A stretch of 64,000 bases of DNA from Bacillota bacterium (GTDB lineage Bacteria; Bacillota; Clostridia; Ch29). Below the pieces are notes generated by a model. It had not been told where the DNA came from. It was given only the letters and a program-made list of their open reading frames with translations, and did not search any database. The DNA is taken from the NCBI GenBank assembly GCA_013540605.1, contig JABVCK010000015.1, positions 1-64,000 of the forward strand. Direction: 5' to 3'. Below are positions 24,598 to 33,375 of the stretch, piece by piece (the stretch's first letter is position 1; each line of letters starts with the position of its first letter). Made by a program: the position numbers and the translations under genes.

Positions 24598-25278
24598 TTA
24601 CGCCTGCTGTTCAACAACCCTGTTTTTTCTGTCCATCTTTGCCTTATACAGGTAAGCGTCGGCCCGTTCAAGGAAAACGTTTAAGTCCTCACCGTCATAG
24701 TTGACAAGGCTAATGCTTACCGTCACCTCTCCGGGCTCTACTTTGAACACAGCATTTTCTATTATTGCTCTTGCCCTTTCCATAACAGCCCTCGCATTGG
24801 TTAAGCCTATTTCAGGAAAAATCACGGCAAACTCATCACCGCCAAATCTGGCGACTATGTCGGAGGACCTTGTATTCTCTTTAAGAATCTTACCTATTTG
24901 CTTCAGTACGGAATTACCCTCCATATGGCCGTAGTTGTCATTGAAATTCTTAAAGTTGTCACAATCAATAAACGCCAGGACCAGGGGTCTTTGGTACCTG
25001 ACGGACCTGCTCATTTCCTCTTCCAAGCGTGTTATGAAGTACCTGTAGTTGTATACACCGGTTAATTCATCCTTTGTAGAGTTCAACAAAAAATAAGAAG
25101 CACATTTATAAAGCTGGCGGACTAGAGCAAGATTAGTTAAAATAAGGAATACAGTCCACGCAGACTTCAAATGTGCGGATATGTCCAAAAACTGAACGGC
25201 GACTACGCATGCTACCACTATCGTTAGGAAAATGCACAAAACTTTTAGCCTTTGTTCTACTCTTCTAAACCCTTTCAT
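24598..25278 (-). CDS. Membrane-bound diguanylate cyclase (GGDEF)
   Basis: This 226-residue protein has two N-terminal membrane helices (about 11-31 and 38-55), then a GGDEF domain (about 65-220). The active motif FGGDEF is intact (GGDEF at 146-150), and an RxxD inhibitory site, RSSD, lies at 137-140, so it should make cyclic-di-GMP with product inhibition. There is no separate sensor domain. The gene precedes the methylase with a 16-bp gap, which suggests co-transcription. Confidence 0.92.
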   Translation of the reverse strand: MKGFRRVEQRLKVLCIFLTIVVACVVAVQFLDISAHLKSAWTVFLILTNLALVRQLYKCASYFLLNSTKDELTGVYNYRYFITRLEEEMSRSVRYQRPLVLAFIDCDNFKNFNDNYGHMEGNSVLKQIGKILKENTRSSDIVARFGGDEFAVIFPEIGLTNARAVMERARAIIENAVFKVEPGEVTVSISLVNYDGEDLNVFLERADAYLYKAKMDRKNRVVEQQA

Positions 25279-25382
25279 TTATTATCCCTACTTGGCTGAT
25301 ATTTCTGTAGTATATTATATAGTACTCCAAGCAAAATTTAAAGGGATCGGTACTATTTATCTTTTGTTCCGGAAACCGCGTA

Positions 25383-26516
25383 TCATTTTCCTGCTGCGAT
25401 ATGTATTTTCTGCTGATGGTCTTCGTCAACCGCCCCATCCTTGTGACGAGTGCTGTTTAGGAAATGTACATCAAAATGCCCGTTGAACCCGTTATTTGTA
25501 ATATATTGTATATCATGGGGCATGGCGCTTGCAGACGCTGCCAGCCTTCTACCTTTGACTTCCACAATAACCGGCCTTGTCCCCCAGCTCCAGCTTCCTC
25601 CCCAAACCTTTTTCATTGTTTCTGTATCTTTGGCGGTTAACGGCTCTACATCCGCATGGTTCGATCCTATCGTCCTTCTGGCATTCCATGAAATTCCGGT
25701 ATAAAAGTCCGTTATCTTCGCGTCAACCCCTATAGGCCAAACGTACTGCGCCTCTGTCCACCAGTCAAGAAGCTCGCCGTACTGGGGACCGGGAGTACTC
25801 TTCACGGGAATGTTATGAACAGGAATTCTCAGCTTTTGTCCTATGTACAATACCGAGTTTTCATTGAGACCATTAGCCTCTAAAATCTCCCCATAGGGTA
25901 CACCGTACTTTATTCCCAACTGCCAAAAATCGTCTCCCTTTTGCACCGTATGCGTTATATAGGTTACCGATGGCTTCTGCGTATTGTTCTGCGGCGGCTG
26001 GGGGATTAGAAGCACCATGCCGGGGTAAAGAATAGTATTCTGATTGGCCCCGTTTGCCTCCATCAGGGAATTTACTCCCACGCCAAACTTACTGCTGATA
26101 ATCCAGAACGTGTCCCCCTGCTTTACTGTGTAGCTCTTCACTTGAGGCGGCAGGTTAATAGTTTGTCCCACATAAAGCACTGTCTTATCATTTGCCCCGT
26201 TTACCTGCATCAGCTCATTTACCGATACGTTGACCCTTTGGCTGATGATCCAGAACGTGTCGCCCTGTCTTACCCTATAGGTTTCTCCTGCTGTCGGCAC
26301 TATTACCTGCTGTCCCACATACAACACTGAATTTTCGTTTGCACCGTTGGCGCTCAATAATTCTGTCAGACTTACTCCATATCTTTGGCTGATTTTCCAG
26401 TATGTATCTCCGGCCTCTACACTATGTATTATTGCGGCACCTGCAATAGAATGACTGCCGATCGTAACCATCAACGTCAATGCTCCAACCATTGCTATTT
26501 TTTTTGCTTTTTTCAT
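25383..26516 (-). CDS. Secreted protein with four LysM repeats
   Basis: This 377-residue exported protein has a signal peptide (residues 1-28, ending AGAA) and four LysM peptidoglycan-binding repeats (about 30-72, 78-120, 126-170 and 188-232). Each repeat has the pattern GDTFWxIS...NGAN...LYVGQ. A C-terminal domain of about 135 residues (from PQYGELLDWWTEAQYVWPIG) contains ADVEPLTAKDTETM, PVIVEVKGRRLAASASAMPHD and HFLNSTRHKDG, as in a family of spore- or cell-wall-associated LysM proteins. The His-rich end suggests metal binding, but no known hydrolase motif is seen. Confidence 0.85.
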   Translation of the reverse strand: MKKAKKIAMVGALTLMVTIGSHSIAGAAIIHSVEAGDTYWKISQRYGVSLTELLSANGANENSVLYVGQQVIVPTAGETYRVRQGDTFWIISQRVNVSVNELMQVNGANDKTVLYVGQTINLPPQVKSYTVKQGDTFWIISSKFGVGVNSLMEANGANQNTILYPGMVLLIPQPPQNNTQKPSVTYITHTVQKGDDFWQLGIKYGVPYGEILEANGLNENSVLYIGQKLRIPVHNIPVKSTPGPQYGELLDWWTEAQYVWPIGVDAKITDFYTGISWNARRTIGSNHADVEPLTAKDTETMKKVWGGSWSWGTRPVIVEVKGRRLAASASAMPHDIQYITNNGFNGHFDVHFLNSTRHKDGAVDEDHQQKIHIAAGK

Positions 26517-26652
26517 TTAACCATCCTTTCATCAGTTTTTTCCGAGGAGCAAATCTTTATAATAAACTTGCCTTAAATATTCTACAAACGCTCTCTTTTC
26601 CCTTGTGGTAATTTGTGGAACAGTTTCCTCCAAATCAAAAGGGAATCCAAAA

Positions 26653-26799
26653 GGGGACATTCCGCGATGCTAGATCACAGTTCACAGATCACAGTTCACA
26701 GTTGCTAGGGTAATCCTTACAGGTCTTTTCCCTTTAGCATTACTCTACGCTCTGGTAACTGACAACTGGTAACTGACAACTAATAAGCGATGTGTCCCC
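26653..26799. repeat. Full-length composite repeat, reverse orientation
   Basis: A 147-bp copy with the GGGGACATTCC cap on the left (26653-26663), heptads CACAGTT CACAGAT CACAGTT, a core at 26707-26745 (reverse of the others), ACT-type units (GGTAACT GACAACT GGTAACT GACAACT), and the cap GATGTGTCCCC at 26789-26799. It occupies the gap between the LysM and crotonase genes. Confidence 0.8.
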
Positions 26800-26826
26800 T
26801 TTCCGCTAAACAGGTTTTTTATCGAT

Positions 26827-27606
26827 CTATTTTCCCTGGAAGTTGGGCTTCCTTTTCTCCAGGAAGGCGGCTACTCCTTCCTTCTTATCCTCCGTCGCGC
26901 ACGTAAAGGCATGAAGATAGGATTCATGGGCCAGGCCTTCATAAATTCCTACTTCCATAGAACGGTTTACCGCCTCTTTGGCGCATTGGACAGCTAAAGG
27001 AGCCTTGGACGCAATTTTGGATGCCAGCTTTTTAGCGGTTTCCATCAATTCCGCCCTGGGGACCACTTTGTTAACAAGGCCGATTCTGTATGCTTCGGCG
27101 GCATCAACAAAGTCCCCGGTCAGCACCATTTCCATCGCTCTGCCGAAACCTATCAGCCGCGGCAGACGCTGTGTTGCGCCGTCTCCCGGAATTATGCCGA
27201 GATTCACTTCAGGAGAACCAAGGCGGGCCTCCTCACAGGCCACCCTCAGGGTACAGGCCACAGCCAGTTCCAGCCCTGCACCAAGGGCAAAGCCATTGAT
27301 CGCGGCGATGACAGGAATCTTCATTTCCGCAATCCGGTTGAAAACCTCCTGACGCCGTTTGGTTTGCTGCCGGCCCAGAACAAAATCACGCTTTTCGAGC
27401 TCTTTAATGTCAGCTCCGGCCATAAAGGCCTTTTCCCCTGCTCCGGTAATTATTAATGCCCTTACTTCTTCATCCTGCTCCACCAGATCAAAGGCCTTGT
27501 CAAATTCTTCAACCAAGGCATTGGAAAGGGCGTTCATGGCGTCGGGACGGTTGACGGTAATATAGGCAAAGGGCGCCTCCTTTTCATAAATCAGAAGTTC
27601 AAACAA
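26827..27606 (-). CDS. crt: Enoyl-CoA hydratase (crotonase)
   Basis: This 259-residue hydratase interconverts crotonyl-CoA and 3-hydroxybutyryl-CoA. The oxyanion-hole motif AFMAGADIKEL and the catalytic region GFALGAGLELAVAC...GSPEVNLGIIPGDG contain the two glutamates of an active crotonase. The TTG start at 27606 follows GGAGGTGG; the upstream GTG lies within it. It is the last gene of the etfBA-thiolase-hbd-bcd-crt operon. Confidence 0.9.
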   Translation of the reverse strand: MFELLIYEKEAPFAYITVNRPDAMNALSNALVEEFDKAFDLVEQDEEVRALIITGAGEKAFMAGADIKELEKRDFVLGRQQTKRRQEVFNRIAEMKIPVIAAINGFALGAGLELAVACTLRVACEEARLGSPEVNLGIIPGDGATQRLPRLIGFGRAMEMVLTGDFVDAAEAYRIGLVNKVVPRAELMETAKKLASKIASKAPLAVQCAKEAVNRSMEVGIYEGLAHESYLHAFTCATEDKKEGVAAFLEKRKPNFQGK

Positions 27607-27621
27607 TACGTCCACCTCCTC

Positions 27622-28776
27622 TTACACAAAAGCTGAGACACCAAGTTCGAAGTTACCGATAATGAGCTGCTGAATTTGCGAAGTTCCTTCATACAATGTA
27701 TTGATTCTGGCATCCCTGTAGATCCTTTCCACCGGGTATTCCGCCGAGAATCCATATCCGCCGAAGACCTGGACCGCTTTGTAAGCCACCCTGTTCACCA
27801 TTTCACTGCAGTAGTACTTGGCAAAACAGACTTCCTTGGTCGACCTCTGGCCTTTATTCTTGACATGCCCGGCCTTGTATACCAGCAGCCTTCCGCACTC
27901 AATGTCCACGGCCATGTCGGCGATAAGCTGCTGTACCAGTTGATGGGCCGCAATTGGCTTGCCGAATTGAATCCTCTCCTTAGCGTATTGCTTCGCATAG
28001 TCCAGGGCGGCCTGGGCGCTGCCGACGCAGCCCGCAGCCACAGTATAGCGGCCATTGTCAAGGGTTGCCATGGCAATACCGAAGCCCTTTCCTATACCAC
28101 CCAGCATACTGGTCTTTGGCACCCGCACATTGTCCAGGATGATCTCCGCGGTATTGGAAGCCTTAAGGCCCATCTTGTCATGGATATCCTTGGTGGAAAA
28201 TCCGGGGGTATCCCTGTCCACTAAAAACGCGGTAATTCCCTTGGCACCCGCATTTTTGTCGGTCTTGGCAAAAATCAGGGCCACATCGGCGATGCCGGCA
28301 TTGGTGATCCACATCTTGCTGCCGTTAAGTACATAATAATCTCCGTCTTCCACAGCAGTTGTTGTCATTGAGGCCGCATCGCTGCCGGAATTGGGCTCAG
28401 TCAGACCGAAGCAGCCGAACAATTTGCCGGCAGCCATACCGGGAAGGTATTTATTCTTTTGCTCTTCGGTGCCAAAGGCAAGTATGGTTTTGGCCACCAA
28501 AGAAACCGCAACCGAGTAGACGCCCCGGAGGGATGAACAACCTCTGCCCAGCTGCTCTGCCACTATGGCATGGCAGATGGCGTCAAGGCCGCTGCCGCCG
28601 TATTTTTCCGGAAGGGCGGTACCGAATATGCCCAGTTCACCCATTTTTTTGACCGTATCCCAGGGGAATTTTTCCTCCTTATCCCACTGTGCGGCAAAGG
28701 GAATGACTTCCTTTTCCACAAATTCCTCCATCATACCTTTAACAGCTTCCTGTTCCGGTGTATAATCAAAATTCAT
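27622..28776 (-). CDS. bcd: Short-chain acyl-CoA (butyryl-CoA) dehydrogenase
   Basis: This 384-residue FAD enzyme interconverts butyryl-CoA and crotonyl-CoA. Visible marks are FGCFGLTEPNSGSDAASM, YVLNGSKMWITNAG, the FAD-site ERIQFGKPIAAHQ, QVFGGYGFSAEYPVERIYRDARI and the catalytic Glu in TLYEGTSQIQ. The length is standard. It is encoded between hbd and crt with ETF genes in the same operon, so the ETF is its likely electron partner. Direction (synthesis or beta-oxidation) cannot be told from sequence. Confidence 0.92.
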   Translation of the reverse strand: MNFDYTPEQEAVKGMMEEFVEKEVIPFAAQWDKEEKFPWDTVKKMGELGIFGTALPEKYGGSGLDAICHAIVAEQLGRGCSSLRGVYSVAVSLVAKTILAFGTEEQKNKYLPGMAAGKLFGCFGLTEPNSGSDAASMTTTAVEDGDYYVLNGSKMWITNAGIADVALIFAKTDKNAGAKGITAFLVDRDTPGFSTKDIHDKMGLKASNTAEIILDNVRVPKTSMLGGIGKGFGIAMATLDNGRYTVAAGCVGSAQAALDYAKQYAKERIQFGKPIAAHQLVQQLIADMAVDIECGRLLVYKAGHVKNKGQRSTKEVCFAKYYCSEMVNRVAYKAVQVFGGYGFSAEYPVERIYRDARINTLYEGTSQIQQLIIGNFELGVSAFV

Positions 28777-28805
28777 TTATCTGCACCTCCTTCATTTATC
28801 CACTC

Positions 28806-29687
28806 TTAGAGTTTGGTCGGAACCGGGGGGTTCTGGCTGTAATCATAGAAGCCCTTCCCGGTCTTTCTGCCCAGATATCCCGCTGCCACCATTTTCTTAA
28901 GCAGATAGCAGGGACGATATCTGGCATCTCCCAATTTGCTGTATAGGGTTTCGGTTTTTGCCAAATGTATATCAATACCGATAAGGTCGATTAGCTCCAG
29001 GGGACCCATGGGCTGGTTTGCCCCCATCTTCATGGCCTTGTCGATATCCGCCGCTGTTCCAATGCCCTCTTCCAGCACCCACACGGCTTCGTTCAGCAGT
29101 GCGGCCAGGACCCTGGAAGCGATACCGGCTATACCCTCTTTAACCGTGACAACGGGTTCTTTTCCCAGGAATTCGGCAAAGTCACGGGTCTTGGCGACGG
29201 TCTCCGGAGAAGTCTGCAGGGCCGGCATAATCTCCACCAGTTTCATCACAACCGGAGGATTGAAGAAATGCATTCCGATAACCCTCGCCGGGTTTTTCAC
29301 CGCTGAAGCAATCTCGGAAATAGAGCAGGCTGTTGTATTGGTGGCCAGAATGACATCAGGCCGGGTGATTTGCTCCAGCTTGGCAAAGACCTCCTGCTTT
29401 AGTTTTACATCCTCCAAAACCGCTTCGACGACAAAATCGCAGTCAGCGCCTGCTCCCATATCGGTAGAAACAATAATCCTTGACATGATGTCCTTGACCT
29501 CTGCTTCGGTCATCTTACCTTTCTCAACCCTGCCCATCAGCCCTTTTTCAACTATTTTGACCGCACCCGAGACAATATCTTCCTTAACATCAACGAGGTG
29601 GGCCACAATGCCGTTCTGTGCCATCAATTGGGCAATACCGCGGCCCATTGTGCCGGCACCCAGGACCAAACATTTTTTAATCTCCAT
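28806..29687 (-). CDS. hbd: 3-hydroxybutyryl-CoA dehydrogenase
   Basis: This 293-residue enzyme interconverts acetoacetyl-CoA and 3-hydroxybutyryl-CoA. The NAD motif [13 protein letters not shown] is at residues 8-20, and the catalytic His lies in [19 protein letters not shown]. The C-terminal [11 protein letters not shown] is typical. The ATG at 29687 is preceded by AAGGAGGATT at proper spacing, so the longer frame into the thiolase end is rejected. It is the middle gene of the operon. Confidence 0.94.
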   Translation of the reverse strand: MEIKKCLVLGAGTMGRGIAQLMAQNGIVAHLVDVKEDIVSGAVKIVEKGLMGRVEKGKMTEAEVKDIMSRIIVSTDMGAGADCDFVVEAVLEDVKLKQEVFAKLEQITRPDVILATNTTACSISEIASAVKNPARVIGMHFFNPPVVMKLVEIMPALQTSPETVAKTRDFAEFLGKEPVVTVKEGIAGIASRVLAALLNEAVWVLEEGIGTAADIDKAMKMGANQPMGPLELIDLIGIDIHLAKTETLYSKLGDARYRPCYLLKKMVAAGYLGRKTGKGFYDYSQNPPVPTKL

Positions 29688-29745
29688 AGAATAATCCTCC
29701 TTCATCGGGGGCATTCCTTCCCCCTTTATATTTGGGCACATTTCT

Positions 29746-30927
29746 TTAATCAACCCTCTCAACGATCATGGCTACTCCCTGACCCCCGCCCACACAGAGG
29801 CTGACCAGGCCCACTTGCTTGTCATAGGTCTTAAGGGCATAAAGAAGGGTGGTAAGGATTTTTGCACCTGTTGCTCCAACGGGATGTCCCAGCGCAATTG
29901 CGCCGCCATGGACATTGACTTTACTTCTGTCCCATTTCATTTCCCGTTCCACCGCAAGATACTGAACTGCAAAAGCTTCATTTAACTCGATAAGGTCGAT
30001 ATCCTCAAGGGTCATTCCCGCCTTCTTTAATGCCATGGGCACGGCTTCCACCGGGCCGATTCCCATATACTTGGGGTCGACCCCTGCCGTAGCATAGGAG
30101 CGAATCACAGCCATAGGTTTGACACCCAGTTCCCCGGCCTTTTCATCCGACATCATAACCATAGCCGCTGCGGCATCACACAGGGCACAGCTGTTCCCTG
30201 CCGTAACCGTTCCGTCCCTCTTGAAAACGGGTGGTAGTTTGGCCATCTTTTCCAGACTGACATTGTTTCTCGGGATTTCCTCCTCAGCAAAGACTTCGGT
30301 TGCCTTCCCTACCTTCACTTCAACCGGCAGGACTTCTTCTTTGAATTTGCCTTCTTCCATGGCTTTTACTGCCTTTTGGTGACTCTCCAATGCATAGGCG
30401 TCCTGCTCCTCACGGGAGATTTGGTATTTATCTGCCAGGAGTTCGGCCGTACTCCCCATCAGCATCCCGGCCAGCTGGCACATGAACCCGTCTTTGTGAA
30501 GACTGTCATAGACCTGCTTATCTCCCATCCTGTGTCCCCAGCGCGCATCCTTCAGGATATAGGGAACATTGGAGGAAGATTCTGCCCCGCCTACCACAAG
30601 AACGTCAGCATCCCCGCTTAGAATGGTAGAGGCACCGATTGCTGCAGCCTTCAGGCTTGAACCACACCTTATGTTAACTGTGTAAGCGGTTGTTGTGTGG
30701 GGCAACCCTCCCCTAACACTGGATATCCTGGCCACATTTGGTCCTAGCCCTGCCTGCCAGCCGCAGCCAAAGATCAGTTCATCCACAACCTCCGGTGAAA
30801 TGGCGGCCCTTTTTACCGCTTCATTGACAACCAGAGCGCCCAATTCCGAAGTCTCCAGACCGGCCAGCTTGCCACCAAAACTTCCCCCCGCCGTCCTAAC
30901 GGCACTGACAATTACTGGTTTTTTCAT
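29746..30927 (-). CDS. thlA: Acetyl-CoA acetyltransferase (thiolase)
   Basis: This 393-residue thiolase condenses two acetyl-CoA or cleaves acetoacetyl-CoA. The nucleophile is Cys88 ([10 protein letters not shown]). The His and second Cys of the active site are in [14 protein letters not shown] and SLCVGGGQG near the C-terminus. The length matches family II thiolases. It is cotranscribed between etfA and hbd. Confidence 0.93.
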   Translation of the reverse strand: MKKPVIVSAVRTAGGSFGGKLAGLETSELGALVVNEAVKRAAISPEVVDELIFGCGWQAGLGPNVARISSVRGGLPHTTTAYTVNIRCGSSLKAAAIGASTILSGDADVLVVGGAESSSNVPYILKDARWGHRMGDKQVYDSLHKDGFMCQLAGMLMGSTAELLADKYQISREEQDAYALESHQKAVKAMEEGKFKEEVLPVEVKVGKATEVFAEEEIPRNNVSLEKMAKLPPVFKRDGTVTAGNSCALCDAAAAMVMMSDEKAGELGVKPMAVIRSYATAGVDPKYMGIGPVEAVPMALKKAGMTLEDIDLIELNEAFAVQYLAVEREMKWDRSKVNVHGGAIALGHPVGATGAKILTTLLYALKTYDKQVGLVSLCVGGGQGVAMIVERVD

Positions 30928-30981
30928 ACTCTTCCCCGGATAACCCGGGCACCTCCTTTTATTATTCTTTTATTATGCATG

Positions 30982-32181
30982 CTATTTCTCTAAAAGCTCC
31001 CTGAAACGTTCTTTCAGATAAGGTAAGGCCTTATGAAGATCGGCGCAGATACCGATATTGGCCACCCTGAATATCGGCGCTTCGGGGTCTTTGTTTATGG
31101 CAACGATGAAATCCGAGGTCTGCATTCCGGCCAGATGCTGTATGGCGCCGGAAATTCCACAGGCGATATAAAGCTTGGGAGCTACTGTTTTCCCTGTCTG
31201 GCCGACCTGCCTGTAATGGGGTACCCATCCGGCATCCACGACGGCACGGGAAGCTCCGGCCGCACCGCCCAGGATTTCCGCCAATTCCTCAATAAGGTGA
31301 TAATGCTCGGGGCCTCCGATCCCCCGGCCTCCCGAAACGATAATGTCGGCTTCTTCCAGGTTTATTGTTTTGGCAGTGTGCTCCACTACTTCCTTCACCT
31401 GATAAAGAATATCCTCGGCGGTCACTACGGCGTCAAATCTGATGATCTCGCCGGTCCTATTGTAGTCCGGCACCACTTTCTTCATGACATTCGGCCTGAC
31501 TGTCGCCATTTGAGGCCTGTGTTCGGGTGTGAGAATGGTAGCCATGACATTGCCGCCAAAGGCCGGACGGGTCTGATTTAAGAGTCTGGTCTCGGTGTCT
31601 ATGCTTAACTCAGTACAGTCAGCGGTAAGGCCGGTATATACCCTCACCGCAACCCTGGCGGCGAAATCCCTGCCGTCATGGGTAGCACCAAAGAGCACAA
31701 TATTGGGTTTATACCTTTTGATCAATTGCGAAAAGGCCGTGGTATAAGGCCCGGTTGAATAGTGTTCATAGACAGCCCCGTCAACATAGTAGACCTTGTC
31801 GGCGCCATAGGCAAAACAGTCCCTGGCGAGGTTTTCCACATCGTCACCGATAAGAACGCCTGCCAATTCTTCTCCCAATTGGTCTGCCAGCTTCCTGCCT
31901 TCAGAGAGCAGTTCCAGAGTAACATTGGCCACCCTGTTCTTCCGGTGTTCCACAAAAACCCAGACACCTTTAAACTCATTCACATTAATTCCCGTTTCCC
32001 TTTTGGCCTCTTCGAATTCAATGGCCCCGGCATTGCACGAATCCACACACGCGCCACATTCCACACATTTTTCGGTAATCACCGCGATCCCGCCGTCCAT
32101 GACTATAGCGCCGGGATAGGGGCAGCTGTCAAGACACAGTCCACACCCCACACAGTTGTCTTTATTTATATTGATGGCCAT
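30982..32181 (-). CDS. etfA: Electron transfer flavoprotein alpha subunit with ferredoxin domain
   Basis: This 399-residue ETF alpha subunit carries an N-terminal ferredoxin domain (about 1-58) with two CxxCxxC...CP-type clusters ([12 protein letters not shown] and [11 protein letters not shown]). The ETF alpha core follows, with the FAD-binding C-terminus ([18 protein letters not shown], then [20 protein letters not shown]). The extra iron-sulfur domain is common in strict anaerobes and could link the flavin pair to ferredoxin. The ATG at 32181 follows GGGGAGGTAGGGG. It lies 16 bp after etfB. Confidence 0.93.
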   Translation of the reverse strand: MAININKDNCVGCGLCLDSCPYPGAIVMDGGIAVITEKCVECGACVDSCNAGAIEFEEAKRETGINVNEFKGVWVFVEHRKNRVANVTLELLSEGRKLADQLGEELAGVLIGDDVENLARDCFAYGADKVYYVDGAVYEHYSTGPYTTAFSQLIKRYKPNIVLFGATHDGRDFAARVAVRVYTGLTADCTELSIDTETRLLNQTRPAFGGNVMATILTPEHRPQMATVRPNVMKKVVPDYNRTGEIIRFDAVVTAEDILYQVKEVVEHTAKTINLEEADIIVSGGRGIGGPEHYHLIEELAEILGGAAGASRAVVDAGWVPHYRQVGQTGKTVAPKLYIACGISGAIQHLAGMQTSDFIVAINKDPEAPIFRVANIGICADLHKALPYLKERFRELLEK

Positions 32182-32197
32182 ATCCCCTACCTCCCCT

Positions 32198-32983
32198 TTA
32201 CACGATTTTTTCTTCTCTGAGGATTTTAACAAGTTCCCTTAAGGCTTCTTCCATTTCACCGCCCAGCATCCTGCCGCCTTTTCTGGGCGGGGGTGTAAAC
32301 GTGCGCTTCACCCTTGTGGGGGAGCCGTCCATACCGTAAAACCCTTCCTTGACATTGATGTCCCTGGCGGTAAGTGTCTTGATCTCTTTCTTCAAGGCTT
32401 TCATTGTTCCCATCATGGAAGGAAGCCGGGGCTGATTGGCAGATTTGTCGATCGTGAGCACCGCAGGAAGGGGGGTCTCGATCACCTCATACCCGCCCTC
32501 AATGCCTCTTTCAACTTCGATCGCGTCTTCTTTAACACCCAAAACCTTTTGAACATATGTCACCTGGGATATTTTCAAGTGTTCGGCAATCCCCGGGCCA
32601 ACCTGGGCGGTATCTCCATCAATGGCCTGTTTTCCGCATAGAATCAGGTCAAATGCGCCCAGTGCTTGAATGGCTTTGGCAAGGGTATAGGATGTACTCC
32701 AGGTGTCCGACCCGGCAAAGGCTCTGTCGCTAACCAGAACCGCATCATCGGCCCCCATGGCCACACACTTTCTCAGAGCGTCAACTGCCTGGGGCGGCCC
32801 CATGGTGATAACAGTGACCTTGCCCCCTTTTTCCTCTTTAATCCTTAAAGCTGCTTCCACCGCATACTCGTCAAAAGGGTTGACAATACTGGGGACACCT
32901 TCCCTGATCAACGTTCCCTTTTCCGGATCAATCTTTACTTCGGTGGTATCGGGTACCTGCTTGATGCAAACAATAATCTCCAT
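32198..32983 (-). CDS. etfB: Electron transfer flavoprotein beta subunit
   Basis: This 261-residue subunit pairs with EtfA to carry electrons to or from the acyl-CoA dehydrogenase. Visible motifs are IIVCIKQVPDTTEVKIDP at the start, NPFDEYAVEAALRIKE, ICGKQAIDGDTAQVGPGIAE (nucleotide-binding loop) and the ETF-beta signature near VERGIEGGYEVIETPLPAV. The start ATG follows GGAAGGAG. It is the first gene of the butyryl-CoA operon. Confidence 0.94.
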   Translation of the reverse strand: MEIIVCIKQVPDTTEVKIDPEKGTLIREGVPSIVNPFDEYAVEAALRIKEEKGGKVTVITMGPPQAVDALRKCVAMGADDAVLVSDRAFAGSDTWSTSYTLAKAIQALGAFDLILCGKQAIDGDTAQVGPGIAEHLKISQVTYVQKVLGVKEDAIEVERGIEGGYEVIETPLPAVLTIDKSANQPRLPSMMGTMKALKKEIKTLTARDINVKEGFYGMDGSPTRVKRTFTPPPRKGGRMLGGEMEEALRELVKILREEKIV

Positions 32984-33059
32984 TCCGTTTCTCCTTCCCT
33001 TTAGATTTAGTAGATTAAATAGGCAAATTCTGATAAGCTTCGACATGTGTAATAATTCT

Positions 33060-33340
33060 TAAATAAAAAAAGTTCTAATATGCCTTTGATTTATATTGCA
33101 AAAAACATGCCACAATACGAAAATCTTCCAGTGGCAACCAGCATTTTTATAACCCGTCAAGAACAGGGTTTGCGCTGTCCGGAGTCAAATCACCACCTCT
33201 ATTTACGATAATTTAATGATTTATTGTTTTCATTATTTTAACATGTCCCCTTGATACGTTTAAAAAATAAACGCGCTTCCTTCGCCACAGGCAAGGGGAC
33301 AGGGACTTGTCTGGCGAAAAAAAAAGGCCTTACCCGAAGG
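33060..33340. other. Gene-free stretch upstream of etfB
   Basis: AT-rich DNA with no convincing gene. It contains TGTCCCC (33244-33250) and GGGGACA (33295-33301) as inverted caps of the repeat family, and an imperfect hairpin CGCCACAGGCAAG...CTTGTCTGGCG next to a run of nine A's. The etfB promoter must lie here but I could not identify it. Confidence 0.4.
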
Positions 33341-33372
33341 TGCCGTAAAGCCCCTGCCTTTAGTTATGGGGA
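33341..33372 (+). repeat. Solitary IS200/IS605-type end hairpin
   Basis: AAGCCCCTGCCTTTAGTTAT followed by GGGGATTGTCAA closely resembles the left end of the TnpB element at 36019-36042. It forms a short CCCC...GGGG stem with a TTTAG loop. No transposase gene lies beside it. It may be a remnant end or a stray guide-RNA scaffold. It abuts the stop of the lipoprotein gene. Confidence 0.5.
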
Positions 33373-33375
33373 TTG

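Noticed and set aside
33140-33205. 13-codon leader peptide before etfB
   Set aside because: A TTG frame follows a GAGGTGG-like site, but there is no regulatory codon run or attenuator, and such short frames arise by chance.
33190-33245. Rex-type operator upstream of etfB
   Set aside because: TTGTT...TTAACA is present but the spacing and inner bases do not fit TTGTTAA-N4-TTAACAA, and it is about 230 bp from the gene.
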